Below are positions 38,574 to 46,960 of a stretch of 64,000 nucleotides of DNA, one piece after another. This DNA comes from Pelomonas sp. Root1444 (GTDB lineage Bacteria; Pseudomonadota; Gammaproteobacteria; Burkholderiales; Burkholderiaceae_C): NCBI RefSeq assembly GCF_001426885.1, contig NZ_LMFP01000010.1, positions 63,649-127,648 of the forward strand, written 5' to 3'. How positions within the stretch are numbered: position 1 is the stretch's first letter; each line of letters starts with the position of its first letter. Both the position numbers and the translations under genes were made by a program. The notes beneath the pieces are model-generated. The model was given only the letters and a program-made list of their open reading frames with translations. It did not search any database and was not told the origin of the DNA.

Positions 38574-38732
38574 TCAACCGACGGCCGACGCCACTGAGCC
38601 GCTGCCCAGCAATGCGGCCGCCACGGCCAGCAGGGCGACGTCGCGCGGCTCATTGCGAAGCCTGTGACCGTGCCACGCCGCGAGGGTGACAACGAAGGCC
38701 AGCATGGCCAGCGAAAGAGTCAAAGAAGTCAT
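38574..38732 (-). CDS. Small hydrophobic membrane protein, unknown function
   Basis: This is a 52-residue predicted protein starting MTSLTLSLAMLAF. It has two hydrophobic segments (about 3-20 and 32-50) separated by a charged loop with HGHRLRNEPRD. Support comes from GGAGG placed 7 bases before the ATG at 38732 and from the clean two-span pattern. A longer reading up to 38888 lacks hydrophobic or conserved features. I do not recognise a family. It is divergent from rnk and convergent with the exporter operon. Confidence 0.5.
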   Translation of the reverse strand: MTSLTLSLAMLAFVVTLAAWHGHRLRNEPRDVALLAVAAALLGSGSVASAVG

Positions 38733-39155
38733 TGGACCCTCCAAGTCGACCCGGGATGATCGCGACGCGTCGGCACGCATGGAAGCAGGCTCCGGCTGAG
38801 AGGGACTTCGGGAATCCGGAAGCTCAGTCGACCTGAATCCAATACGCCCACACTTCAGTGCGACTTGTTGAAGCCGGTTTGCGCGCAAGGCCGTCGTCTA
38901 TAGACTTCAGGGCATGTGTTCCATCCATGCCATTGCCGCGCCGAGCCGCGCCCTGCACCGTGCTTGCACGTGCCGAGCGCGCGTGCCTCGCAGGCACACC
39001 GGCATGCTGGCAACTATCCGACAGCCGGCCGCACATCACTGAGCCCGGCGATCACCTTCACCCCATTTGCGCAACTTCAGATCGCCGGGCCCTCAGCCCG
39101 CGCGGTGGCGTGCCGCCTCTCGTCGAGAGGCAGGCCGCAAATTGGAGAACGCCTC
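38733..39155. other. Divergent intergenic region; no firmly supported gene
   Basis: About 420 bases separate the small membrane protein from the Rnk-like gene. A -10-like TATAGA is at 38899-38904. Nine bases later, ATG at 38914 opens a 42-codon Arg- and Cys-containing reading frame that ends at 39042. I cannot tell it from chance. The last part holds TTGGAG, the ribosome binding site of the rnk-like gene. Confidence 0.4.
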
Positions 39156-39578
39156 ATGGAAGCAATGGCCCTCGAGCGAACGCTCACTGAACTGGACCAC
39201 GTCCGCCTGTTGAACCTGCTGCGCCGCGATGCGACCGGCGACCGGCTCCCGGCGCAATTGCAGGCCGTTGGCGACCTGCTGGACGCCTGTGCCATCGTGC
39301 CCTCGCGGCAAGTCGCTGCCGATGTGGTGACCATGGGGTCCGAAGTGCTGGTCGAAGACCCCCAGACCGGCCAGCGATCGACGCTGACGCTTTGCTACCC
39401 CGCCGACGCCGAGCCCGCACTGGGCCGCGTGTCGGTGCTGTCACCGGTGGGCGCCGCGCTGCTCGGCCTGCGGGCGGGCGGCACCGCCGAATGGTCCACC
39501 CCCACCGGTGACTTGAAGGCCGCGGTGGTGCTGGCCATCCTCTTCCAGCCCGAGGCGAGCGGCGACTACGCGGCCTAG
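39156..39578 (+). CDS. Rnk-like / GreA-GreB C-terminal domain protein
   Basis: This 140-residue protein has the Rnk architecture: a short N-terminal helical part (LTELDHVRLLNLL) and a GreA/GreB-type C-terminal FKBP-like domain. The latter shows VPSRQVAADVVTMGSEVLVE, LCYPADAEP and VLSPVGAALLGLRAGGTAEW. Rnk proteins bind RNA polymerase in the secondary channel region and were first described as regulators of nucleoside diphosphate kinase. The N-terminal coiled coil is too short to be a full GreA. ATG at 39156 follows GGAG by about 9 bases. The gene lies upstream of a universal stress protein gene. Confidence 0.8.
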   Translation: MEAMALERTLTELDHVRLLNLLRRDATGDRLPAQLQAVGDLLDACAIVPSRQVAADVVTMGSEVLVEDPQTGQRSTLTLCYPADAEPALGRVSVLSPVGAALLGLRAGGTAEWSTPTGDLKAAVVLAILFQPEASGDYAA

Positions 39579-39707
39579 CTGCCGCTGCCGACCTCGGCGC
39601 ATTCGCCGAGCACCGCCGACCTTCTTGCCGTGGACCCCTTGACGCGCTCAAGGTGACCCGGCGGCTGGCCGCACCCATTCAATGCTTACGACTTTGAGGG
39701 CAAGACG

Positions 39708-40700
39708 ATGACTCCTTTCAACGCCATCCTGGTCGCCACCGATTTCTCTATCGATGGCAACAACGCCGTCCGGCGTGCAGCGCTGCTGGCGCATCAGCAC
39801 GGTGCCGGCCTGCACATCCTGCATGTGCTGAAGGAGCCGGCCTGCAGGCCGCTGCGCGAATGGTTCACGCCGCTGGCGGACATCGACCTGAAGGCCGCGT
39901 TGGCGCGTGCTGCACTGCGTCGCGTCGCGGTCGAGATCGCGGGCGCCTACGACGTGACGGCCACCGTCGAGGTCAAGGTCGGCGACCCGCTGCAGGCTTT
40001 GGTGCAGGCGGCTGCACATGTCGACCTCGTGGTGCTGGGGCGCCGCGGCCACGGCCGGCTGGGAACCCTGCGGGTCGGCAGGACGGTGGAACGCATGCTG
40101 CGGGTCGGTCGGCAGCCCGTGCTGGTGGTTCGCAAGCCCGCCGACGCGCGCTACCGCAAGGCGCTGCTGGCGCTGGACTTCACCCCCGGTTCCGACGCCG
40201 CCGCTCAGGTCGGCATGGCGATGGCGGGCGGCGCGCGAACGCATGTCTTTCACGCCGCCGACTCCTTCATGGAATCCATGCTGCGCCGCGCCGGCGTGGA
40301 ACGCGCCGTCATCCTCGATGTCGTGGCGCGCGAGGAAGCCGGCACCCTCGCCCGCATGCGGCGCTCCCTCGCCCGGCTCGGCGTGGACACCCGGCCGCTG
40401 TTCTTCTCGGTGGGCCGCGGCCCGGCGGACATCGCAACGCTGCAACTCGCTCGCACGCTCGGCCCGGACCTGATCATTGCCGGCAAGAACGGCCAATCGA
40501 CGCTGGGTGCCTTCCTGCTCGGCAGCGTCAGCGGCAAGGTGCTGGCCGAGTCCGCCTGCGACATGCTGATCGTGCCGCCGCCAAGGGCGACGCCGAAGGC
40601 GGCCTTCCTGCTCAACCGGCGTGCACCCCACGGCAAGGCCTCGGCAGGCACCCATTGGATGCAGGACCTGCCCGGCATCCTGCCGCGCCTGCCTTACTAG
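39708..40700 (+). CDS. Tandem universal stress protein (two UspA domains)
   Basis: This 330-residue cytosolic protein has two Usp domains. The first (1-145) ends with a phosphate-loop-like segment VVLGRRGHGRLG, where the final Gly-Ser/Thr is Gly-Arg. The second (150-290) has the canonical ATP-binding pattern G-x2-G-x9-G-S in AGKNGQSTLGAFLLGS, so only the second is likely to bind ATP well. A 40-residue basic tail follows. Such proteins are induced by starvation, anoxia or respiratory stress. The gene stands between rnk and the Mrp antiporter operon. Confidence 0.9.
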   Translation: MTPFNAILVATDFSIDGNNAVRRAALLAHQHGAGLHILHVLKEPACRPLREWFTPLADIDLKAALARAALRRVAVEIAGAYDVTATVEVKVGDPLQALVQAAAHVDLVVLGRRGHGRLGTLRVGRTVERMLRVGRQPVLVVRKPADARYRKALLALDFTPGSDAAAQVGMAMAGGARTHVFHAADSFMESMLRRAGVERAVILDVVAREEAGTLARMRRSLARLGVDTRPLFFSVGRGPADIATLQLARTLGPDLIIAGKNGQSTLGAFLLGSVSGKVLAESACDMLIVPPPRATPKAAFLLNRRAPHGKASAGTHWMQDLPGILPRLPY

Positions 40701-40754
40701 CCTTCCTGGCCTTGCTACGGCGGCAGGCGTCCATGACTCCGTAGACTGCGGCGC

Positions 40755-43661
40755 ATGTCCCTCCTGCTTCTGCTCCTGCTGCCCTTCGTGGGCAGCGCCG
40801 TGGCGGCCCTGCTGCCGACCGGGGCGCGCAACATCGAATCGACCTGGGCGGCGCTGGTGGCCCTGGCGGTCGCCGTGCCGCTGGCCTTGCTGTACCCGGA
40901 TGTGCGCGACGCCGGCGTCGTGTCCGAACGCCTGGTCTGGCTGCCCAGCCTGGGGCTGGACCTGGTGGTGAGGTTGGACGGCTTCGCGTGGATGTTCGCG
41001 ATGCTGGTCGCCGGCATGGGCGTGCTGGTGGTGATGTACGCCCGCTACTACCTGTCGCCAGAGGACCCGGCGGCGCGCTTTTATTCGCTGCTGCTCGGTT
41101 TCATGGGCGCCATGCTGGGCGTCGTGGTGTCCGGCAACCTGCTGCAACTCGTGCTGTTCTGGGAGCTGACCAGCGTCTTCTCCTTCCTGCTGATCGGCTA
41201 CTGGCACCACCGGCAGGACGCGCGCCGCGGCGCGCGCATGGCCTTCACCGTCACGGCCACCGGTGGCCTGGCGCTGCTGGCGGGTGTGCTGCTGCTGGGA
41301 CATATCGTCGGCAGCTACGAACTCGACGCCGTGCTGAAGGCGGGCGACGTCGTCCGCGGCCACGCCCTCTACCCCGCCGCGCTGGTGCTGGTGCTGCTGG
41401 GCGCGCTGACGAAGAGCGCGCAGTTCCCCTTCCACTTCTGGCTGCCCCATGCCATGGCGGCGCCGACGCCCGTGTCGGCCTATCTGCATTCGGCCACGAT
41501 GGTGAAGGCCGGCGTCTTCCTGCTCGCGCGGCTGTGGCCGGTGCTGGCCGGCACGGACGAATGGTTCTGGATCGTCGGCGGCGCCGGCCTGGTCACGCTG
41601 CTGCTCGGCGCCTATGCCGCGATGTTCCAGAACGACCTGAAGGGGCTGCTCGCCTATTCCACGATCAGCCACCTGGGCCTGATCACGCTGCTACTGGGGT
41701 TGAACAGCCCGCTCGCCGCCGTCGCCGCGGTGTTCCACATGATGAACCACGCCACCTTCAAGGCGTCGCTCTTCATGTCGGTCGGCATCATCGACCACGA
41801 GACCGGCTCGCGCGACATGCGGCGGCTGGACGGGCTGTTCCGAAGCATGCCCATCACTGGCACGTTGGCCATCGTGGCCTGCGGAGCGATGGCCGGGGTG
41901 CCGCTCCTCAACGGCTTCCTGTCCAAGGAGATGTTCTTTGCGGAGACGGTGTTCATCAGCGCGCATCCCTGGGTGGAGTTCGGCCTGCCGCTGGCCGCCA
42001 CGCTGGCAGGCGTGTTCGCCGTCGTCTATTCGCTGCGCTTCGGGCATGACGTGTTCTTCGGCCCGCCGGCCCAGGGGCTGCCGCGCCAGGCGCACGAGCC
42101 GGTGCACTGGATGCGCGTGCCCGTCGAACTGCTGGTGCTGGCCTGCGTCGTGGTGGGCAGCGCGCCGGCCTGGTCGGTCGGCCCGGTGCTGGCCGTTGCC
42201 GCGGCGCCCGTCGTCGGCAGCACCTTGCCGGCCTACAGCCTGGCGGTCTGGCATGGCTTCAACACGCCGCTGCTGATGAGCTTGGTGGCGCTGGCCGGCG
42301 GCATCGTCATCTACCGGCGCTTTGCGGCCCGCTTCAAGGCGCGTGCGCTGCGCAGCACGCCCCTGATCCACCGGCTGGACGGCAAGCGCCTCTTCGAGCG
42401 CGCGCTTGCCCTGGCGACGGCCCTCGCACGCCGCGGTCTGCGCCTGGCGAGCACCCGCCGCCTGCAGCCGCAGTTGCTGTGGATGCTGGTCATCGCCGGT
42501 GCGACTGCCCTCGGCTCGGCCCTCGTCGTGCCGCTGGCCTGGGGCGATCGGGCCCGCGTGCCGGTCACGCCCGAGTTCGTGCTGCTGTGGCTGATCGGCG
42601 GCGCCGCCGCCGTCGGCGCGGCCTGGCAGGCCAAGTTCCACCGCCTGGCCGCGCTGGCGATGCTCAGCGTCACCGGGCTGGTGATGTGCTTGACCTTTGC
42701 GTGGTTCTCCGCCCCCGACCTCGCGCTGACCCAGCTGGCCGTGGAGGTCGTCACCACCGTGCTCTTCCTGCTGGGCCTGCGCTGGCTGCCCAGGCGGAGG
42801 GAGCAGGACGATCCCCGCACACGCCGCCGCGCGCAGTGGCGCCGCGGGCGCGATTTCGTGCTGGCGCTGCTCGTCGGCGCCGGCCTGGCCGCGCTGTCCT
42901 ATGCCATGCTGACGCGCCAGGCGCCGCAGAGCATCTCGCCCTTCTTCATCGAGCAGGCGCTGCCCAAGGGCGGCGGCACCAACGTCGTCAACGTGATGCT
43001 GGTCGATTTCCGCGGCTTCGACACGCTCGGCGAGATCACGGTGCTCGGCATCGTCGGCCTGACCGTGTATGCGCTGCTGCGGCGCTTTCGCCCGCCGCGC
43101 GAGGTCATCGGGCGGCCACCGCAGCAGCGCGTCGTTCCCGAAGGCGAGCAGAGCGACCTGCCGGACCGGCCCGACACCAGCGACGCGGCCACCGGCTATC
43201 TGCTGGTGCCCGCGGTGCTCGTGCAACTGCTGCTGCCGGTGGCGGGCGTGTTTGCCTTCCACCTCTTCATGCGCGGCCACAACGAACCCGGCGGTGGCTT
43301 CGTGGCAGGCCTGGTGATGGCCATCGCCTTCATCGCGCAATACATGGTTGGCGGCACCCGCTGGGTGGAGGACCGCATGCCGCTGCAGCCGCCGCGCTGG
43401 ATCGCCATCGGGCTGCTGATTGCGCTGGCCACCGGCGCGGGCGCGCTGGTCGTCGGCCATCCCTTCCTCACGACGCATACCGCGCATGTCACGCTGCCCG
43501 GCATCGGGCTGATCCACCTGCCCACGGCAGCGCTGTTCGACCTCGGCGTGTTTGCGGTGGTGCTGGGGTCGACGTTGCTGCTGCTCACGTCGCTGGCTCA
43601 CCAGTCGCTGCGCGTGCGGCGCAAGCCGGCCAACACGTCCGCCGCCGGGGAAGCCCGCTGA
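40755..43661 (+). CDS. mrpA: Na+/H+ antiporter fused subunit A/B (MrpAB, PhaAB type)
   Basis: This 968-residue polytopic protein combines the NuoL-like MrpA core with the MrpB domain. The core includes LTKSAQFPFHFWLPHAM followed by SAYLHSATMVKAG, and the MrpB part contains HLFMRGHNEPGGGFVAGLVM. Between them lies the DUF4040-like stretch EFVLLWLIGGAAAVGAAW. Fusion of A and B is the usual proteobacterial arrangement, so no separate mrpB is expected. The complex exchanges Na+ or K+ for protons at the inner membrane and supports pH and salt tolerance. It heads a six-gene operon, and the next gene overlaps by one base. Confidence 0.95.
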   Translation: MSLLLLLLLPFVGSAVAALLPTGARNIESTWAALVALAVAVPLALLYPDVRDAGVVSERLVWLPSLGLDLVVRLDGFAWMFAMLVAGMGVLVVMYARYYLSPEDPAARFYSLLLGFMGAMLGVVVSGNLLQLVLFWELTSVFSFLLIGYWHHRQDARRGARMAFTVTATGGLALLAGVLLLGHIVGSYELDAVLKAGDVVRGHALYPAALVLVLLGALTKSAQFPFHFWLPHAMAAPTPVSAYLHSATMVKAGVFLLARLWPVLAGTDEWFWIVGGAGLVTLLLGAYAAMFQNDLKGLLAYSTISHLGLITLLLGLNSPLAAVAAVFHMMNHATFKASLFMSVGIIDHETGSRDMRRLDGLFRSMPITGTLAIVACGAMAGVPLLNGFLSKEMFFAETVFISAHPWVEFGLPLAATLAGVFAVVYSLRFGHDVFFGPPAQGLPRQAHEPVHWMRVPVELLVLACVVVGSAPAWSVGPVLAVAAAPVVGSTLPAYSLAVWHGFNTPLLMSLVALAGGIVIYRRFAARFKARALRSTPLIHRLDGKRLFERALALATALARRGLRLASTRRLQPQLLWMLVIAGATALGSALVVPLAWGDRARVPVTPEFVLLWLIGGAAAVGAAWQAKFHRLAALAMLSVTGLVMCLTFAWFSAPDLALTQLAVEVVTTVLFLLGLRWLPRRREQDDPRTRRRAQWRRGRDFVLALLVGAGLAALSYAMLTRQAPQSISPFFIEQALPKGGGTNVVNVMLVDFRGFDTLGEITVLGIVGLTVYALLRRFRPPREVIGRPPQQRVVPEGEQSDLPDRPDTSDAATGYLLVPAVLVQLLLPVAGVFAFHLFMRGHNEPGGGFVAGLVMAIAFIAQYMVGGTRWVEDRMPLQPPRWIAIGLLIALATGAGALVVGHPFLTTHTAHVTLPGIGLIHLPTAALFDLGVFAVVLGSTLLLLTSLAHQSLRVRRKPANTSAAGEAR

Positions 43662-44005
43662 TGGAAATCGTCATCTCCCTGGCCATCGGCGTGCTCGCCA
43701 GTGCCGGCGTCTGGCTGCTGCTGCGGCCGCGGACCTTCCAGGTGTTGATCGGCCTGTCGCTGCTGTCGTATGCGGTCAACCTCTTCATCTTCAGCGTCGG
43801 CAGCCTGTCCGTCGACAAGGAACCCATCGTCAAGCCCGGCCTCGCCGCAGACTTGCACCACTACACCGACCCGCTGCCGCAATCCCTGGTGCTGACGGCC
43901 ATCGTGATCGGCTTTGCCACGACGGCCCTGTTCCTGGTGTTGCTGCTTGCCCTGCGCGGCCTGAGCGGCGGCGACCACGTGGATGGCCAGGAGGAGCGGC
44001 CATGA
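43661..44005 (+). CDS. mrpC: Na+/H+ antiporter subunit C (MrpC/NuoK-like)
   Basis: This 114-residue protein has three hydrophobic segments and the NuoK-like text LLLRPRTFQVLIGLSLLSYAVN. DPLPQSLVLTAIVIGFATTA is characteristic of MrpC. The ATG shares its first base with the stop of mrpA. The stop at 44003-44005 overlaps an ATG that opens a 26-codon frame inside a repeat inserted before mrpD. Confidence 0.95.
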   Translation: MEIVISLAIGVLASAGVWLLLRPRTFQVLIGLSLLSYAVNLFIFSVGSLSVDKEPIVKPGLAADLHHYTDPLPQSLVLTAIVIGFATTALFLVLLLALRGLSGGDHVDGQEERP

Positions 44006-44085
44006 GCGCCGCGCCGGGCCGCCCCAAGCAAGCTCGCTCCCGCTTGGCGGGACAGGCCGCAGGCCGAAGGGTGCACCAATGAGCG
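44002..44085 (+). repeat. About 77-bp repeat element inserted between mrpC and mrpD, with a 26-codon coupling ORF
   Basis: ATGAGCG occurs at 44002-44008, at the mrpC stop, and again at 44079-44085, at the mrpD start, which looks like a 7-bp duplication around an inserted sequence. The insert begins with GCGCCGGGCCGCCCCAAG, a core shared (17 of 18 bases) with the copy near 60130. A frame from 44002 encodes 26 residues (starting MSAAPGRPKQ) and ends at 44082, overlapping the mrpD ATG as ATGA. Ribosomes could therefore still pass from mrpC to mrpD. Confidence 0.7.
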
Positions 44086-45743
44086 GGTGGGCGGCCCTGC
44101 CGATGCAGCAGCTCATCATCGCGCCCGTGCTGCTGCCGCTGGCCACGGCGGCCACGCTGCTGCTGCTCGGGGACAAGCGGCGGGTGGCGGCCGCAGCCCT
44201 CAACCTGACGTCCACGCTGGCCGGGCTGCTGCTGGCGGTGGCCTTGCTGCTGTGGGTCAACGAGCGCGACGCCGCCACGGCCTTTGGCGTCTACCTGCCC
44301 GGCAACTGGCCCGTGCCCGTGGGCATCGTGCTGGTCGTCGACCGCCTCTCGGCCCTGATGATGGTGCTGGCCGGCGGCGCGGGCCTCGCGGCGCTGCTGT
44401 TCTCGCTGGCGCGTTGGCACCGCGCCGGCGTGCACTTCCATCCGCTGTTCCAGCTGCAGCTGATGGGCCTGTACGGCGCCTTCCTCACCGCCGACCTGTT
44501 CAACCTGTTCGTCTTCTTCGAGGTGCTGCTGGCCGCGTCCTACGGCCTGCTGCTGCACGGTGGCGGGGGCGACCGCGTGCGGGCCGGCCTGCACTACATC
44601 GCCGTCAACCTCGTGGCCTCGCTGCTCTTCCTGATCGGCGTGGCGCTGATCTACGGCGTGACCGGCACACTGAACATGGCCGACATCGCGCAGAAGCTGT
44701 CCCAGGTCCCCGACAGCGACCGCGGCCTGCTGGGCGCCGGTGCCGCCATCCTGTCCATCGCCTTCCTGGCCAAGGCGGCCGTGTGGCCCATGAACTTCTG
44801 GCTGCCGCCCGCCTATGCCGCGGCGGGCGCGCCGGTCTCCGCCTTGTTCGCCATCCTCACCAAGGTCGGCGTCTATGCCGTGCTGCGGCTGTGGACGCTG
44901 TGCTTTCCCGCCAGCGCCGGGCCGTGGGCGCTGTTCGGCGGCGAGGTGCTGGTCTGGGGTGGGCTGGTGACGCTGGCCTTCGGCGCGCTGGGCATGATGG
45001 CCTCGCAACGGCTGGACCGGCTGGCCGGCTTCAGCGTCATCGCCTCCTCGGGCACGCTGCTCGCCGCCACCGGCTTCGACGCGCCGGCCCTCAGTGCCGG
45101 TGCGCTGTTCTACCTGGCCAGCTCGACGCTGGCCGGCTGCGCGCTGTTCCTGCTCGTCGAACTGATCGAGCGGGCGCGCCAGGTCGAGCTGGCACCGCGG
45201 TCGGACGACGATGACGACCTGCCGCACTTCAGCGACGCCCCGGCGCCTGGCGACGCTAACCTCGACGATGAAGAACAGGCGCTGATCGGCCGCGCCATTC
45301 CCGCGGCGCTGGCCTTCCTCGGCCTGGCCTTCCTGCTGTGCACGCTGGTGGTTGCCGGGCTGCCGCCGATGTCGGGCTTCATCGGCAAGCTGGCGATGCT
45401 GTCCGCGCTGCTTGACCTGGCACCGGGCGAAGGCACGGTCGCGGGGCGAACGCTGTTCGTCCTGCTCATCGTCTCGGGGCTGCTCGCGACCACGGCGCTG
45501 ATGCGCGTGGGCATCCGCCATTTCTGGGCGCCGCAGAACCGGCCCTCGCCGCGGCTGCGCGTCACCGAATGCGTGCCCATCGCCCTGCTGCTCGCGGCCT
45601 GCACGGGGCTCGTCGTGTGTGGCGAGCCCGCGCTGGCCTATGCGCGCGCCACGGCGCAGGCGTTGCACCGGCCGCAGCATTACATCGACGCCGTCTTTGC
45701 CGCCCGCCCGGTGCCGGGTGTTGCCGAAGGAGCGCCGCCATGA
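44079..45743 (+). CDS. mrpD: Na+/H+ antiporter subunit D (MrpD/NuoM-like)
   Basis: This 554-residue polytopic antiporter subunit shows ADLFNLFVFFEVLLAASYGL, LAKAAVWPMNFWLPPAYAAA followed by GAPVSALFAILTKVGVY, and ALGMMASQRLDRLAGFSVI. These are the NuoM/MrpD quinone-family transporter signatures with conserved lysines. A cytosolic acidic insertion near residues 370-400 (SDDDDDLPHFSD) is common in this branch. ATG at 44079 follows the repeat insert. The stop overlaps mrpE by four bases. Confidence 0.96.
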   Translation: MSGWAALPMQQLIIAPVLLPLATAATLLLLGDKRRVAAAALNLTSTLAGLLLAVALLLWVNERDAATAFGVYLPGNWPVPVGIVLVVDRLSALMMVLAGGAGLAALLFSLARWHRAGVHFHPLFQLQLMGLYGAFLTADLFNLFVFFEVLLAASYGLLLHGGGGDRVRAGLHYIAVNLVASLLFLIGVALIYGVTGTLNMADIAQKLSQVPDSDRGLLGAGAAILSIAFLAKAAVWPMNFWLPPAYAAAGAPVSALFAILTKVGVYAVLRLWTLCFPASAGPWALFGGEVLVWGGLVTLAFGALGMMASQRLDRLAGFSVIASSGTLLAATGFDAPALSAGALFYLASSTLAGCALFLLVELIERARQVELAPRSDDDDDLPHFSDAPAPGDANLDDEEQALIGRAIPAALAFLGLAFLLCTLVVAGLPPMSGFIGKLAMLSALLDLAPGEGTVAGRTLFVLLIVSGLLATTALMRVGIRHFWAPQNRPSPRLRVTECVPIALLLAACTGLVVCGEPALAYARATAQALHRPQHYIDAVFAARPVPGVAEGAPP

Positions 45744-46228
45744 AGCGCTGGCTGCCTGCGCCGCTGCTGTCCGCCGGCCTGCTCGCGCTTTGGCTGCTGC
45801 TGAACCCGCCGCTCGGCCCGGGCCCGCTGCTGCTGGGCGCCGTCGTCGCGCTGGCCATGCCGGTGCTGCTGGCGCCTTTGCGGCCGGCTGCCGGCCCGCT
45901 GCATCAGCCCCGCGTGCTCGCGCGGCTGATCCTGCATGTCGGCGCTGATGTCGTCATGTCGGCGCTGGACGTCGGCCGCGGCGTGCTGCGTGCCGGTGCG
46001 CGGTCGCCGCGGAGCCGTTTCGTCGTCGTGCCCCTGGACCTGCGCGAGCCCCAGGCGCTGGCGGCCCTGGCCATGATCACCACCGTCGTGCCGGGCACCG
46101 TCTGGTCGGAACTGGCGCCCGACCGCAGCGCGCTGCTGCTGCACGTCTTCGACCTCGACGACGAGGCCGCCTTCATCGCCCACTTCAAGTCGCGCTACGA
46201 GCAGCCGCTGCGGGAGATCTTCGAATGA
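45740..46228 (+). CDS. mrpE: Na+/H+ antiporter subunit E
   Basis: This 162-residue protein has two N-terminal spans and a cytosolic domain. MITTVVPGTVWSELAPDRSA and LLLHVFDLDDE are typical MrpE motifs. ATGA overlaps join it to mrpD and mrpF. The subunit is needed for assembly of the complex rather than for ion translocation itself. Confidence 0.95.
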   Translation: MKRWLPAPLLSAGLLALWLLLNPPLGPGPLLLGAVVALAMPVLLAPLRPAAGPLHQPRVLARLILHVGADVVMSALDVGRGVLRAGARSPRSRFVVVPLDLREPQALAALAMITTVVPGTVWSELAPDRSALLLHVFDLDDEAAFIAHFKSRYEQPLREIFE

Positions 46229-46503
46229 GCCCCCTTCTCGCCATCGCCATCACCGTCACGCTGGTGCTCTATGGGCTGGCGATGGTGGTGGGCCTGCTGC
46301 GCCTGATGCGCGGCCCGAGCGCACAGGACCGCGTGCTGGCGCTGGACTTCCTGTTCGTCGTGGCCCTGCTGATCATGCTGGTGCTGGCCATCCGCTACGA
46401 CAGCAGCATGTATTTCGAGGCCGCCTTGCTGATGGCGCTGTTCGGCTTCGTCGGCTCGGTGGCGCTGGCCAAGTTCCTGTTGCGCGGCGAGGTGATCGAA
46501 TGA
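46225..46503 (+). CDS. mrpF: Na+/H+ antiporter subunit F
   Basis: This 92-residue protein has three membrane spans. LRLMRGPSAQDRVLALDFLF is the MrpF signature, followed by MYFEAALLMALFGFVGSVAL. It overlaps both neighbours by four bases. MrpF is required for activity of the full Mrp complex. Confidence 0.96.
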   Translation: MSPLLAIAITVTLVLYGLAMVVGLLRLMRGPSAQDRVLALDFLFVVALLIMLVLAIRYDSSMYFEAALLMALFGFVGSVALAKFLLRGEVIE

Positions 46504-46865
46504 GCGACCTCATCGTTGCGACGCTGCTGCTGGCCAGCGGCTGCCTCGTGCTCGTCGCTGCCCTCGGCCTGTGGCGCCTGCCGGACTTCTTCACGCGTAT
46601 GCATGCGCCGGCCCTGGCGTCCACCCTTGCGGCCTGGTTGGTCGCGGCTGGCTTTGTCGTGCACTTCTCGGTGCACGGGTCCGGCCTGTCGCTGCAGGTG
46701 TGGGCCATCATCATCCTGCTGTCCATCACGGCGCCGGTGACCACCCTGTTGCTGGCCCGCGCCGCGCTTTTCCGGCGCCGCCAGGCCGGCGATGCCATTC
46801 CCCGGCCGCTGGCGGACAGTGAGCGCCCCGCCGCCGCGGGTGTATCGGGCGGCGGTGATCGATGA
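46500..46865 (+). CDS. mrpG: Na+/H+ antiporter subunit G
   Basis: This 121-residue protein has three hydrophobic segments. LGLWRLPDFFTRMHAPALAS and SITAPVTTLLLARAAL are the characteristic MrpG motifs. It closes the operon. The converging fliR gene ends at 46961. The 95 bases between hold a 7-bp G+C stem (46936-46959) but no T-run. Confidence 0.95.
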   Translation: MSDLIVATLLLASGCLVLVAALGLWRLPDFFTRMHAPALASTLAAWLVAAGFVVHFSVHGSGLSLQVWAIIILLSITAPVTTLLLARAALFRRRQAGDAIPRPLADSERPAAAGVSGGGDR

Positions 46866-46960
46866 GGGGTGGGCGAACGCGTTCCTTGCAAACCTTCGCT
46901 TTGTCGCGGGCCGCCCTCGCCCGGTGCCTGGCATCCGCCGGCGCTGCGCCCGGCCGGCGA

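Noticed and set aside
39635..39655. FNR/ANR-like inverted repeat TTGACGCGCTCAAG upstream of the universal stress protein gene
   Set aside because: The half-sites TTGA and TCAA are five bases apart, not the six required for an FNR box, and the inner conserved T/A pair is missing.
39708..40700. Potassium-channel or antiporter regulatory subunit instead of a stress protein
   Set aside because: Adjacency to the mrp operon suggested it, but both halves show plain Usp folds and the second has the full ATP-binding Usp motif.
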